Source of the DNA: Maritimibacter sp. REDSEA-S28_B5
Lineage (GTDB): Bacteria > Pseudomonadota > Alphaproteobacteria > Rhodobacterales > Rhodobacteraceae
Length of the DNA: 56,717 nt
Direction of reading: 5' to 3'
NCBI GenBank assembly: GCA_001626765.1
Contig: LUOO01000106.1
Location: 1-56,717, forward strand
Below, one piece after another: positions 34,977 through 44,011 of the stretch (position 1 is its first letter; each line of letters begins with the position of its first letter). Below the pieces are notes generated by a model, which saw nothing but the letters and a program-made list of their open reading frames with translations, had not been told where the DNA came from and made no database searches. The translations under genes and the position numbers were made by a program.

Positions 34977-35000
34977 TCGGTCGGGTCGCGCGGACAAGGG

Positions 35001-35022
35001 CCGCTTCGGGGAACCCCGGCGG
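35001..35022. terminator. Hairpin between the tailspike-like gene and galE
   Basis: CCGC and GCGG arms flank an inner CGGG/CCCG stem with a GAAC loop, in the 59-nt gap between convergent genes. There is no T-tract, so a terminator role is tentative. Confidence 0.3.
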
Positions 35023-35035
35023 TCATCGTCATGTG

Positions 35036-36052
35036 CTAAGTGCCGTAGCCGTCGGGATTGCGCGACTGCCAGTTCCATGTCGATACGCACATGTCTGCAA
35101 CGTCGCGTGTGGCGCGCCAGTTCAGAAGCCGGGCCGCGCGATCGACCGCCGCGAGGCTGCGCGCCACGTCGCCCGGGCGGCGCGGCAGAAACTGATAGGC
35201 GATTTGCCTGCCCGCGGCTGTTTCGAACGCATGCAGCATCTCGAGAACCGTCGCGCCTTGTCCTGTGCCCACATTGATAGCCGTCGCCCCGATTTGATGT
35301 GCCGCGAAGTCGAGCGCGGCGAGGTGTGCATCCGCGAGATCACTGACATGGATGAAATCGCGTTCCCCGGTCCCGTCGCGCGTGTCGTAGTCGTTTCCGA
35401 AAATGCCCAGGCGTTCGAGCCGCCCGGCCGCGACGCGGGCCAGATAGGGCAAGAGGTTGTTGGGGATCCCGTTGGGGTCTTCGCCGATCTGCCCGGACAT
35501 GTCGGCGCCGACGGGGTTGAAGTACCGCAACATCACCGCGCTCGTTCCACGCCGGGCGTGTACCCAATCGCGGATGATGTCCTCCACGAAAAGTTTGGTG
35601 CGACCATAGGGGCTGGTCGGCGCGAGGGGGTGGTCCTCGTCGAAGGGCAGGTACCGTGCTTCGCCGTAGACCGTCGCGGATGACGAGAAAACGATCTGGC
35701 GGCAGTCGTGTGTCTGCATGGTTTCGAGCACCTCTTGGGTGCCGGTGACATTGGTCCGGTAATAGGCCAGCGGTCGTTCGACCGACTCTCCGACGGCCTT
35801 TAGCCCCGCGAAATGGATCACCGCGTCAGGGCGGAACCGGAAGAACACGGCATCAAGCGCGGCGCGGTCGCGAATGTCCCCTTCGACGATCTCGGGGCTC
35901 CTTCCGGCCAGAACAGTGACGCGACGCAGAGCTTCCGGGCTGCTGTTCGCGTAATTGTCGAAGGAAAGCACGTCGTGACCGGCACGCAGAAGCGCGAGCG
36001 CGGTATGGCTCCCGATATAACCGGCACCGCCCGTCACCAGAACCCTCGTCAT
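35036..36052 (-). CDS. galE: UDP-glucose 4-epimerase
   Basis: A 338-residue extended SDR with TGGAGYIGSHTALAL at the N-terminus, HFAGLKAVGES, the catalytic Ser (FSSSATVYG), SPYGRTK (Tyr-x-x-x-Lys, about residue 149) and the GalE-typical RYFNPVGA and GERDFIHVSDLA. It interconverts UDP-glucose and UDP-galactose, supplying galactose for the polymer. It is the last gene of the long minus-strand glycosyltransferase operon, and its ATG overlaps the stop of the preceding gene by four bases. Confidence 0.93.
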   Translation of the reverse strand: MTRVLVTGGAGYIGSHTALALLRAGHDVLSFDNYANSSPEALRRVTVLAGRSPEIVEGDIRDRAALDAVFFRFRPDAVIHFAGLKAVGESVERPLAYYRTNVTGTQEVLETMQTHDCRQIVFSSSATVYGEARYLPFDEDHPLAPTSPYGRTKLFVEDIIRDWVHARRGTSAVMLRYFNPVGADMSGQIGEDPNGIPNNLLPYLARVAAGRLERLGIFGNDYDTRDGTGERDFIHVSDLADAHLAALDFAAHQIGATAINVGTGQGATVLEMLHAFETAAGRQIAYQFLPRRPGDVARSLAAVDRAARLLNWRATRDVADMCVSTWNWQSRNPDGYGT

Positions 36053-37170
36053 GCGTCGTCCTTTCCGATCCCGCCCGCGGGTCGTTTCTGTGTCAGGAGC
36101 GTGAAGTAGCGGGCGCAAATGCCGTCCCAGGTGTATTCCCGCTCGGCAATCTCGAGCATCGACGTGCCATTGGAGGGATGCGCGCAGTTGTCCGGCTTCA
36201 CTTGCTCACAAAGGTCGTCGGCGGACGAAAAATACGTCGCGGCCTGTTCCGTCGTGAAGCGATTGAACGGGCAGTCGTAGGCGAGGACGTGAACCCCGAA
36301 GTGCATCATTTCGACGAGCGCCGGGTTCGTGCCACCCGCCGAATGGCCGTGCACGTAGATTTGGGCGCGTCGTCGGATCGACTGCAACGTGGCCGGATCA
36401 TAGACAGGATCCACAAGGTGAATGTTCGGTCGGCCCCCGAATTGCACCTTGAGCCTTTGCCCATAGGCGCTGTGTGCCCAGTTCCCCACGAAGACAAGCG
36501 GGCGGTCGGCCCGTGCAAAGGCTTCGAGGATCATCGCGACGTTGTTCTCGGGTTCGATTCGGCATAGGCCGAGCGCGTAATGTGCGGGCAGCCCGTCAAG
36601 AACGCTCTGATCCGGGCGGTCAGGGACGGGGGCGATGGCGTGGTCGCCGCCATAGGCGATCACCTCGGCCTCCTGACCGTAGGCGTCACGCACGTGTTGG
36701 GCGATGGCGAGGTTGTCGGCGACCACTGCGTGCGACCAGCGCACCGCCATTTTCTCGGACAGGCGGAGATACCATTTCGCGACGCCCCGCCATTTGTCGC
36801 GTTTCCACTCCAGCCCGTCGATGTTCGTCACGATCCGGCACCGTGGCGCAAACAGGCGCACCAAGGGAAGAAGGGCCGCCCCCGACACGCCCAGGATGAG
36901 CATTGCGTCCTGACGGCGCGCGACGGCGTCGAGCATCGTGAGCATGTCGTAGGGAATGCTTTGGATACCGTTGGCCTTGAGAGGAAGATACCGCAGGCGC
37001 GCGCCCAGATAGGTCTTTGGACGTTCGTCATAGGCAGGTGCGCTGCAATAGACCGTTATTTCACCCGGTCCGTTGTGAGTGTCGTGAAACCGGACCAGGT
37101 TCTCGGTCAAGGTTTCGAAACCGCCATAGCGGCCCGGAACGCCGACGGTGCCGATGATGGCGCTTTTCAT
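36049..37170 (-). CDS. Glycosyltransferase with DUF1972-type N-domain (rhamnosyltransferase-like)
   Basis: A 373-residue GT-B-fold protein. The N-terminus IIGTVGVPGRYGGFETLTENL is typical of DUF1972 glycosyltransferases, several of which are rhamnosyltransferases. The C-terminal donor domain has LCRIEPENNVAMILEAFARA and GTNPALVEMMHFG, whose Glu is the usual nucleotide-sugar contact. The dTDP-rhamnose genes at 50.7-54.0 kb make rhamnose a sensible donor. Four-base overlaps exist with both neighbours, so it is tightly coupled in the operon. Confidence 0.85.
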   Translation of the reverse strand: MKSAIIGTVGVPGRYGGFETLTENLVRFHDTHNGPGEITVYCSAPAYDERPKTYLGARLRYLPLKANGIQSIPYDMLTMLDAVARRQDAMLILGVSGAALLPLVRLFAPRCRIVTNIDGLEWKRDKWRGVAKWYLRLSEKMAVRWSHAVVADNLAIAQHVRDAYGQEAEVIAYGGDHAIAPVPDRPDQSVLDGLPAHYALGLCRIEPENNVAMILEAFARADRPLVFVGNWAHSAYGQRLKVQFGGRPNIHLVDPVYDPATLQSIRRRAQIYVHGHSAGGTNPALVEMMHFGVHVLAYDCPFNRFTTEQAATYFSSADDLCEQVKPDNCAHPSNGTSMLEIAEREYTWDGICARYFTLLTQKRPAGGIGKDDA

Positions 37171-38282
37171 GGCCCCGCCCTTCCTTGGTCCAAGGTCTTG
37201 GTCAGCGTTGCAAGCTGCCTGGCAAAATGCTGTTGGGAATATGATGCGGCGCGCCGGCGTGCTGCTTCCGAAAGCCTGTGGGCCTCCTTGGGATCAGCGA
37301 TCAGACTGTCGAGCAATGCGGCCAACCTGTCCGTGTCGCGCCCATCGCATATGTATCCCACCTCCTCCGGCGCGCCTTGCACGATTTCGACCGGGCCACC
37401 GATGGGAGGTGCGATGACCGGAAGCCCGAAGGCCATGCCTTCGACCAGTGTCAGTCCGAAGGTTTCGATCCATTCGTCCGGGCGAGAGAGGTTCAGGATC
37501 ACGTCCGCTTTGGCATAGAAGTCGCCGGGACGGTCCGTGCGCGGGTGAACGGTCAGGTTCGCAGGCCGCTGACCGTGTGGAACGTATCGGTCTGCCTCGT
37601 TTCGATCGGCGTTCAGGACCAGTGTGAAACCCACCTCTTCGCGGTCGGCAAATGTGCGGGCGAGGGCCAGAAACTCCGGCACACCTTTGAAGTCGCGGGG
37701 CGAGGCGAGCATGAGAACGTCGAACCGCCCGGAGCGTCGGGGCAGATAGGGCGTGTCTGCGCCCTGCGCTACGAGATCGGGCGCGACAGGGTTGGGAATG
37801 ATCTTGGCGGCAACACCTGGCACCGGCAGGCGGTCCAGATTGTCCCGAGAGACATGGATCGTCTGGTTGCAGGTGCGGGACGCCACGAAGAGCAGGAAGC
37901 TGCGCAGCGGCCGGGGCGAGATGGAGACTTCGTGCACATGGCACAGCACCGGATGGCCATGGCGACGACCCCAGAGCATCGCGCCAAAGGGGAGGAGCGT
38001 GTTCGCATAGATCAGCGCCCCGTGCGGCAGGCTGGCCCGGGACAAGGCGCGATACAGCAACAACTGGCTCGCGAAGAAAGAGAAAAGGGTCACGATGCGG
38101 AACCTGCTGCGACGATACCAATAGCGACGGATGGGCAGGCCAGCGGTTTCGAGGAGCCCCCGGCCCTGGCTCCCGACGAAAAGGATTCCGTCCCCACCCG
38201 CATCGCGCAGCGCCCGGATCGCCTGTTTCAGGACAACGGGGCTGCCGGAGGTGTCGTTCAAGAGATGACAGAAGACGATCAT
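37167..38282 (-). CDS. Glycosyltransferase family 4-like (GT-B)
   Basis: A 371-residue retaining-type glycosyltransferase. The N-lobe has HLLNDTSGSPVVLKQAIRAL and HVHEVSISPRPL. The C-lobe has LMLASPRDFKGVPEFLALA and EWIETFGLTLVEGMAFGLPV, which contains the Glu-x7-Glu motif of family 4 enzymes. It has no transmembrane segment and should act at the cytoplasmic face of the inner membrane on the lipid-linked repeat unit. It has ATGA overlaps on both sides. The donor and linkage are unknown. Confidence 0.87.
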   Translation of the reverse strand: MIVFCHLLNDTSGSPVVLKQAIRALRDAGGDGILFVGSQGRGLLETAGLPIRRYWYRRSRFRIVTLFSFFASQLLLYRALSRASLPHGALIYANTLLPFGAMLWGRRHGHPVLCHVHEVSISPRPLRSFLLFVASRTCNQTIHVSRDNLDRLPVPGVAAKIIPNPVAPDLVAQGADTPYLPRRSGRFDVLMLASPRDFKGVPEFLALARTFADREEVGFTLVLNADRNEADRYVPHGQRPANLTVHPRTDRPGDFYAKADVILNLSRPDEWIETFGLTLVEGMAFGLPVIAPPIGGPVEIVQGAPEEVGYICDGRDTDRLAALLDSLIADPKEAHRLSEAARRRAASYSQQHFARQLATLTKTLDQGRAGP

Positions 38283-39571
38283 GGCTTGGTGGCCGCTTTC
38301 GAGGACCGGACCTTTGGGCGGGGGCGGTCGGGGCGATCGAGCAGGTCCGCGTAGGCTTGGTCTATCGTCCGCGCGATCCGTTCCCACGTGAAGTGCGTCT
38401 CGACATGGTCGAGGGCGTTTGCCGCGAGCCGCCGCCGCAGGTCGGCATCCTCGGCCAGTCGGAGAAGTCCTTGGGCCAGCCCGTCGCGGGCGGCGGCGTG
38501 GCTGGTGGGGGCGACCTTGATACCGCAGCCGTCGCCCACGATCATGTCTGGGCCATTCACCTTCAGGCAGACGACCGGCAGATGGTTTGCGATGGCTTCG
38601 AAGAACGCCCAGGTGCCCGCTTCCTTCATCGTGGTGGAAAAGTAGATGTCGCTTGCCCGAAGGGCGGCTTGGACCTCGTCCGAGGATTTCTTGCCCACGA
38701 AGGTGACTTCGGTCAGGCCGAGTTCGTCCCGCAGCGTTTCAAGCCGCGTGCGTTCGGGGCCGTCACCGATGATGGTGACCTCGAAGGGGCCGTTCCAGTG
38801 CGATTTGAAACTGGCGAAGGCTTCCAGCATCAGGGGATTGAACTTGCTCGTGATCAGGCGCCCCACCGACACGATCCGAAGCACGGCTTGGTTCCGCTGC
38901 GGCGGTTCAGGCGGTCCCATCTCGGGGCCGATGGCGGTTTCGAGCAGGAGCTGGGTCTTGGGATGATAGCGGGTCGGGATCATGTCGAGCGTCTCGGCGG
39001 TGCGGACGAAGATGCGGTCAGCGCGTCCGAGATTGGCGAGAAAGACGGGGTTGACCGCCATGAGCTTCTGCACGAGCCGGCGGGTGACGATCCGGGCTTG
39101 CCCCGCAGGCCCGAACGCGCGGCGCAGGGCGAGCGGTATGCGTTCGCCGCCGCCCACCGGGCCAAGCAGGTAGGGTGTGTTCATGCGGTAGCCGAATTGG
39201 GGCCAGAGCAGGGTTCCGAAGGTCAGGAAATGGGTGAGGTCCCAGCGCCCGTCCCGGTTCATGAGGCGACAGCGCCGCACGGCGAAATAGGTCCAGACCG
39301 CATAATAGAGATACAGCCCGCGTTCGCCACGTTTGAAGCGGGCGACCAGCTCCGGCAGGTCGTAGAAGACGAATTGCGGAAAGGGTCCCTCTTCGTGGCC
39401 CGCGGCGATCCACGCCTCGATGTAAGGCCTGTGGCTTTCGCGGGTCAGCACGGTCACGTCGTGGTGGCGCTGGATGAGACGGGCCCAATGCCAGCCGACC
39501 TTCCGCTCCGAGCTTTCGCCGGGTCGGCAGGCATAGGCGATGAGCAGGACCTTGGCGCGGGTTCGGGTCAT
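38279..39571 (-). CDS. Glycosyltransferase, group 1/family 4-like
   Basis: A 430-residue GT-B protein. It begins VLLIAYACRPGESSERKVGWHWA, has LLGPVGGGERIPLALRRAFG in the middle and VSVGRLITSKFNPLMLEAF in the donor lobe, then GTWAFFEAIANHLPVVCL. The last about 15 residues are basic. This version (acceptor-lobe motif GPVGGGE) occurs in many exopolysaccharide loci of marine alphaproteobacteria by general knowledge. The ATG overlaps the stop of the nucleotidyltransferase-like gene by four bases. Confidence 0.85.
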   Translation of the reverse strand: MTRTRAKVLLIAYACRPGESSERKVGWHWARLIQRHHDVTVLTRESHRPYIEAWIAAGHEEGPFPQFVFYDLPELVARFKRGERGLYLYYAVWTYFAVRRCRLMNRDGRWDLTHFLTFGTLLWPQFGYRMNTPYLLGPVGGGERIPLALRRAFGPAGQARIVTRRLVQKLMAVNPVFLANLGRADRIFVRTAETLDMIPTRYHPKTQLLLETAIGPEMGPPEPPQRNQAVLRIVSVGRLITSKFNPLMLEAFASFKSHWNGPFEVTIIGDGPERTRLETLRDELGLTEVTFVGKKSSDEVQAALRASDIYFSTTMKEAGTWAFFEAIANHLPVVCLKVNGPDMIVGDGCGIKVAPTSHAAARDGLAQGLLRLAEDADLRRRLAANALDHVETHFTWERIARTIDQAYADLLDRPDRPRPKVRSSKAATKP

Positions 39572-40698
39572 CGCAAGCCTCCGCTGGTCTGTGTGCCGCC
39601 CCGCGCCATCGCGCGCGCGGTCTTGGCACTTTGCACCGCGATGATGGCCTCGATAGCGTCCGCGTCGGAGCCGAAACGCGTGGGCGCAAGTGGGATATGC
39701 TGCGCGACGAATGTTGGTTCCGGGTCGTCCGCAGGCACGAGCAGGAGATCGGCGAGACCCAGGCGCGACAGCCACCGCGCGAGCACCTGCCCCTCTGGAT
39801 GCGCGTTGTCGGCAATGACGAGGATTAGTCCCTTGCGCCGTTTCAGGAGCGACAGCTTGGCCGCTAGGCCCGGTGTGCCGCGGGCGGTGAGGATGAGGCG
39901 GCGGTGGAAGACGAGGTCGAGCGACGCAAGCGCGGCCTCGCCGAGCGCGGATTCCGGTGCCGCGAGGATGACGAGCTGTCCGGTTTCGTAGCGCAGGCGG
40001 GTGGCGATGCGCCGTGCCTGCACGCTGGCGTTGGACAGGCGTTCGCGCGCGCTCAGGTTCCCGGCCGCGTGTTTTCGCAGGGCGACCCAGTCCCGGTCGC
40101 GTCGTGCCGAAGCCGTCGCGCTATCGCCCTCGATGGCCGCCTCCAGCGTGGGGCGCAGCCAGTCTAGGCGGCGGGGCAGCCAGTCCGGGCTGTCGATCCG
40201 CGCATGAAGTTCGCGGATGCGGGCACAGTGGCGTTCCGACCAGTCGTTCTTGAACAGGCGGCGCATGGCGGTAAAGACGAGCTCGACCTCCGGACGCGGC
40301 ACGTGGAAATTGTGCAGCCTGCGCCGGCCCGCGATCAATTCGTCATGGGGCAGGAGCGCGGGCGCGCTCTTGGTCGAGAAGGCCGTGAAACAGTCGAGCT
40401 GCACGAACTCGCGCCTGCCTGCCGGTCCGGTCGCGAGGACATAGGCGCATTTCTGATTTCCGTGCCAAAGTTTTTGCACGACCTGGGCGCCTTGGCCCGC
40501 GGCGAAGCTCTGCACGAAACCATCGAGCCGAGCAAAGAGCGCGGGCGGCACCGAGACGTCGATGTCGGACGGGATCACATGGGGCAAGGCCTCGTAATTG
40601 TTCATGACGACCCATGGCAGGCCCTGCGCGTTCATGTGGTCGAAAAAGGCCGCCGTGAGACGGGACCTCGGGGACAGAAGGGGGACGGCTTCGGTCAT
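39568..40698 (-). CDS. Nucleotidyltransferase-like protein with a C-terminal half resembling a P-loop kinase without Walker A
   Basis: A 376-residue protein of unknown function. Residues 1-150 look like a nucleotidyltransferase-fold domain: PWVVMNNYEALPHVIPSDID gives the paired acidic residues (Asp-Ile-Asp) and EFVQLDCF a third Asp. Proteins with this domain are often fused to a thymidylate-kinase-like domain. Here the C-terminal half keeps the expected strand order (LVILAAPESALGEAALASLD), but the position of GxxGxGKST reads APESALGEAA, so no phosphate-binding Lys remains. It is coupled by ATGA to the acyltransferase before it and the glycosyltransferase after it. Polymer modification or regulation is possible. 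Confidence 0.55.
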   Translation of the reverse strand: MTEAVPLLSPRSRLTAAFFDHMNAQGLPWVVMNNYEALPHVIPSDIDVSVPPALFARLDGFVQSFAAGQGAQVVQKLWHGNQKCAYVLATGPAGRREFVQLDCFTAFSTKSAPALLPHDELIAGRRRLHNFHVPRPEVELVFTAMRRLFKNDWSERHCARIRELHARIDSPDWLPRRLDWLRPTLEAAIEGDSATASARRDRDWVALRKHAAGNLSARERLSNASVQARRIATRLRYETGQLVILAAPESALGEAALASLDLVFHRRLILTARGTPGLAAKLSLLKRRKGLILVIADNAHPEGQVLARWLSRLGLADLLLVPADDPEPTFVAQHIPLAPTRFGSDADAIEAIIAVQSAKTARAMARGGTQTSGGLR

Positions 40699-41414
40699 GG
40701 GGCGTTCTTCCCCGTGTCCAGGCTGTCGGCACGGGACCTGAGCAGGCGGGCGGGCACGCCGCCGACGATCGAGAAGTCCGGGAAGCTGCGGTTCACCACG
40801 CTGCCCGCCGCGACCACGCATCCCCTGCCAAGCGTGACGCCGTCCAGCACGGTGACCTTGGCACCGATCCAACAGTCGGGGCCAATGACGATGCCCGACC
40901 GCGTTACCCCCTGTTCGCGGATCGGTCGTGTCGGGTCCAAAACCACGTGGTTTTCCGGATGCGCGCTGAAATACTGCCCGACGATCACGTCATCGCCAAT
41001 CCGCAGCCCGCCGGCGCCGCCGATATAGGCAAATTCGCTGATGCCGACATTGTCCCCGATGACGATGCCCTTGCCCAGGTCCGCTAGCGTGCCGCTGGCG
41101 ATCATGCGCGAATAGGCCCCGAGCTTGAAGTTGCGGCCGACCACGATCCCATCTCGCGAGGTGCAGTCCACCCGGCTCATCGCGCCGATGCGCACAAGCC
41201 CGCCCGAGGTCCTAAACCGGCGCGCGTCACCGATCCGGGCGCCGGATTCCAGCACGATACGGCGGCGGATCAATACCATTCCACGCAGCAGTCCGACCGC
41301 CACGGCGAGGGAGCGGCCAAGCAGGACGCGCGCGGGGATGTCCGGGTCAAGCTGCACCGGCCGACGCAGCAGGTGCTCGAGCAGGGGGACGATGAATGAG
41401 GTTCGAAATGACAT
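40695..41414 (-). CDS. Left-handed beta-helix (hexapeptide repeat) acyltransferase
   Basis: A 239-residue protein with hexapeptide repeats, for example IVIGDNVGISEFAYIGG, LRIGDDVIVGQYFSAHPENH (catalytic His candidate about residue 155) and IVIGPDCWIGAKVTVLDGV. It is of the maltose/colanic-acid O-acetyltransferase type and would O-acetylate a sugar using acetyl-CoA. The N-terminal about 50 residues form a predicted helical cap. ATG 41414 was chosen; a TTG at 41423, three codons upstream, is possible. It follows the Wzy-like gene by nine bases and overlaps the next gene by four. Confidence 0.85.
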   Translation of the reverse strand: MSFRTSFIVPLLEHLLRRPVQLDPDIPARVLLGRSLAVAVGLLRGMVLIRRRIVLESGARIGDARRFRTSGGLVRIGAMSRVDCTSRDGIVVGRNFKLGAYSRMIASGTLADLGKGIVIGDNVGISEFAYIGGAGGLRIGDDVIVGQYFSAHPENHVVLDPTRPIREQGVTRSGIVIGPDCWIGAKVTVLDGVTLGRGCVVAAGSVVNRSFPDFSIVGGVPARLLRSRADSLDTGKNAP

Positions 41415-41423
41415 TGCGGACAA

Positions 41424-42872
41424 TCAGACAGGTTGCGTGCCGACGGGTGTTGGCGGGGGTGTGTGCGGGGGTCGGGTTTCCCCGGCAGTCGGGACAAGCG
41501 TGGGGTCATGCCCGAGCGCCGCTTGGCGGACGAGGGCGAGGCGGGTGAAGACGAAGCCGGAGAACAGGAAGTAGCCGGGGTCATACCTGAGAAGAAAGCT
41601 GAAGCCCGAGACGAGCAGGAGCGCCAGACTTGCCAGCACCTCTTTCCTTTGATCCGGTGCCAGGCGGCGTCGCATCCGGGCGTAGCCCTGAAGCGCGAAG
41701 AAGGGACTCGCGACAAGCAGGAGTAGGCCGATGAGACCGCTGTCGCCGACCACGAAGAACAGGCCCGAGTTCGCCTTGTAGCCCTGGTCCCGAAACAGCG
41801 GGAAGGTCGCGGGAAGATGGTCCACCGCGATCAGGTGAATGTTGCCCAGGCCTGTGCCCGTGACGAAAAGGCTCTTGTTGGCCAACAACCCGTCGCGAAC
41901 GCTCTGGTCCTGCACTTCCAGATCCGTCTTGCTCAATTGTCGTTCGAGAGAAGACCCGAAATCGGCGCCCGATCCGATGACCTGTGTCAGGAGCACCCCG
42001 ACGAGGATACTGACGGCGGCTAGGTCGCTGGCTCTCAGGCGGCGGTAGAAGATCGTCGATGCCACGGCGATGCCGCCTGCCGTGATCACGATCCCTGTCG
42101 TGGATAGGCTGAGGATCAGCGCAGCCGTCATGGCGAGCGGTTTGTGCCATGCGAACCGACCGCCTGCCGGGATGCGGAAAAGGCGTGTCAGGTAATAGGA
42201 GATCAGGCCCATCGACATCAGAAGACCCAGGTGCTTGGGCTCGCCCACAAAAGAATTGGCGCGAAACGTCGATCCCAGGATGAAGGCGGAGCGGGTCGTG
42301 TCGTCGGAACCGATGATGGGGAAGATGTTAATCCCGACCAGGTGCATGATCAGCGTCTGCAGGATCGCTCCATAAGCAGCGAGGGCGGCGATGATGATGA
42401 TGGCGTTCAGCAACGACGCCGTCGTCAGGTGCCGTCCGGCGCGCAGCCCCAATCCAAAAAGGCCGATGACGAAGCCGAAGTAGACAAGCTGGGTCAGTAT
42501 CCGCGTCGCGTTCACTTCGGTTCCGGCGTTGCCCAGTCCCTCGGCACTGAACACGAGCCACATGGGGAAAGAGATGGATATCGTGTAGATGAAGTAAAGC
42601 AGCATCGACATTCGCATGAAGCCGAGCGCCCGCCCGGCATTGCGTGCCGTCCGTCGGATCTGTCCTGACCCGATATAGGCCAGTCCAAAGATCGACGCGA
42701 CCTGCCAGGCGAAGATGGCTCGCCCGAACCAAAGATACTGTCCTTTCAGGACGATACTGAGGAGGACCACGTAGATGGCCAGTTTCGGGTTGCGCCGATA
42801 TGTCATCAGAATGACGGCGATCTCGATCAGGACCACCAGCATCGCGACGTATCTGTATCCGGCGAAGTCCAT
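41424..42872 (-). CDS. O-antigen ligase/polymerase-like membrane protein (Wzy candidate)
   Basis: A 482-residue, strongly hydrophobic protein with about eleven transmembrane segments (for example MLVVLIEIAVILMTY, NAIIIIAALAAYGAILQTLI, MTAALILSLSTTGIVITAGG). A large loop in the C-terminal half has the layout of O-antigen polymerases and ligases. The segment FRANSFVGEPKHLG carries an Arg and a Glu of the sort found in such loops. The C-terminus is a Pro/Thr-rich tail. With Wzx- and Wzc-like proteins in the same operon, block polymerisation in the periplasm is the likely role. The ATG shares one base with the stop of the upstream gene (TGATG). Confidence 0.82.
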   Translation of the reverse strand: MDFAGYRYVAMLVVLIEIAVILMTYRRNPKLAIYVVLLSIVLKGQYLWFGRAIFAWQVASIFGLAYIGSGQIRRTARNAGRALGFMRMSMLLYFIYTISISFPMWLVFSAEGLGNAGTEVNATRILTQLVYFGFVIGLFGLGLRAGRHLTTASLLNAIIIIAALAAYGAILQTLIMHLVGINIFPIIGSDDTTRSAFILGSTFRANSFVGEPKHLGLLMSMGLISYYLTRLFRIPAGGRFAWHKPLAMTAALILSLSTTGIVITAGGIAVASTIFYRRLRASDLAAVSILVGVLLTQVIGSGADFGSSLERQLSKTDLEVQDQSVRDGLLANKSLFVTGTGLGNIHLIAVDHLPATFPLFRDQGYKANSGLFFVVGDSGLIGLLLLVASPFFALQGYARMRRRLAPDQRKEVLASLALLLVSGFSFLLRYDPGYFLFSGFVFTRLALVRQAALGHDPTLVPTAGETRPPHTPPPTPVGTQPV

Positions 42873-44011
42873 CACGCGCTGCCCCCGCGCGGACCCTCGG
42901 CTTCGGTCAAACGTCCGAGGATTCCGGTCCAGGTCTCCAGTTGCCGAAATGCCTGTGCATGAAGGTCGGATTGCCGCTCATACAGGCCGCAATAGGAGAG
43001 CGTCTGATCGCAGAAATACAATGCGACCTGCCGCCTCCATCCGTGCTCGGCAGCAACGAGGCCCAGTGTCCCGGCGGCAGTTTCCAGATTGGCCAACATG
43101 TCGCCCACCGGACGCCGCCCCACCAGGATGTCCTGCGACGCGATGTAGTGGATGAGGTCGAACCAACGGGGTTTCAGTCCGTAGAGTTCCCAGTCGATGA
43201 TCCGGGCACTGCCATCCCGCGCGCGCAGGACGTTCCAGCGGGTGAAGTCGCCATGTGCCATGTAGCAGGGCACCCGCAGGTCGTTGGGCAGGGTGTCGAG
43301 AAAGCGGTGAGCGGCCGTGCGGGCCTTGTCGATGGCGGAGCGTGTCGGCGGGTCATGTGGCACGGGGTCGCCGGTGTGAAGCCGCGACCACCCGGTGCGC
43401 AGTTCGGACAGACGGCGCGTCCCGGCGGACCGGGTGTAGAGCATGTCATGGATGCGGGCCACTTCGGCCAGATCCAGGGCGGCATGACCGGTGCCGTCCG
43501 TCGCCATGTTCTCGATGGCCAATTGACCGGCGATTGTTTCGGTCCGCGGGACCAACGAGGCGAAGGCCGGGTCACGAGCCAGCTCGGCGAGCGCGGCTTG
43601 TTCTCGCGCAACCAGCGCGCGACTGACCGGACCCAGCGGGACCTTGACGAAGACGGATGTGCCGGGACGCGCGGCATAGACCACGAATTTTCGGTTCGGG
43701 CCGGGTGTTCCCAGGAATACGCCAAGCCTGTCGAACCGCTCCGCAAGTTGGCCGTAGACGGAAGAAGCAGCGACCCGGAAGACGTCGGTCCGGGACGGCA
43801 GGTGTAGGCCTGCGAAACCCATGACCGTCGCCGCGCGGTAGATCGCGCGGGCCCGCAGGTTGGCGCGGGGCCAGGTTTCGAGGTGCCAGGGGCGCCTCTG
43901 GTCCCGGTCGAGCAGCCATCGCTCCGGTCCCCTTCGGGGAAAGACCCGGAACGGGATTTCGCGGCTGTCAGGTGCCCCCGCCGGACCGAAGAGAGGTGTC
44001 AGGTCCATCAT
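42872..44011 (-). CDS. Aminoglycoside-phosphotransferase-fold kinase-like protein
   Basis: A 379-residue protein whose C-terminal half has the APH/choline-kinase active site: AHGDFTRWNVL (catalytic Asp, about residue 257) and RIIDWELYGLKPRWFDLIHY (metal-binding Asp). FVVYAARPGTSVFVKVPLG supplies the nucleotide-binding Lys. The N-terminal 100 residues (MMDLTPLFGPAGAPDSREI onward) are not recognised. Small-molecule phosphorylation is expected. It is embedded between the thymidylate-kinase-like gene (ATGA overlap) and the Wzy-like gene (TGATG overlap), so phosphorylation of a sugar, a precursor or the polymer is an inference from context. Confidence 0.75.
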   Translation of the reverse strand: MMDLTPLFGPAGAPDSREIPFRVFPRRGPERWLLDRDQRRPWHLETWPRANLRARAIYRAATVMGFAGLHLPSRTDVFRVAASSVYGQLAERFDRLGVFLGTPGPNRKFVVYAARPGTSVFVKVPLGPVSRALVAREQAALAELARDPAFASLVPRTETIAGQLAIENMATDGTGHAALDLAEVARIHDMLYTRSAGTRRLSELRTGWSRLHTGDPVPHDPPTRSAIDKARTAAHRFLDTLPNDLRVPCYMAHGDFTRWNVLRARDGSARIIDWELYGLKPRWFDLIHYIASQDILVGRRPVGDMLANLETAAGTLGLVAAEHGWRRQVALYFCDQTLSYCGLYERQSDLHAQAFRQLETWTGILGRLTEAEGPRGGSA

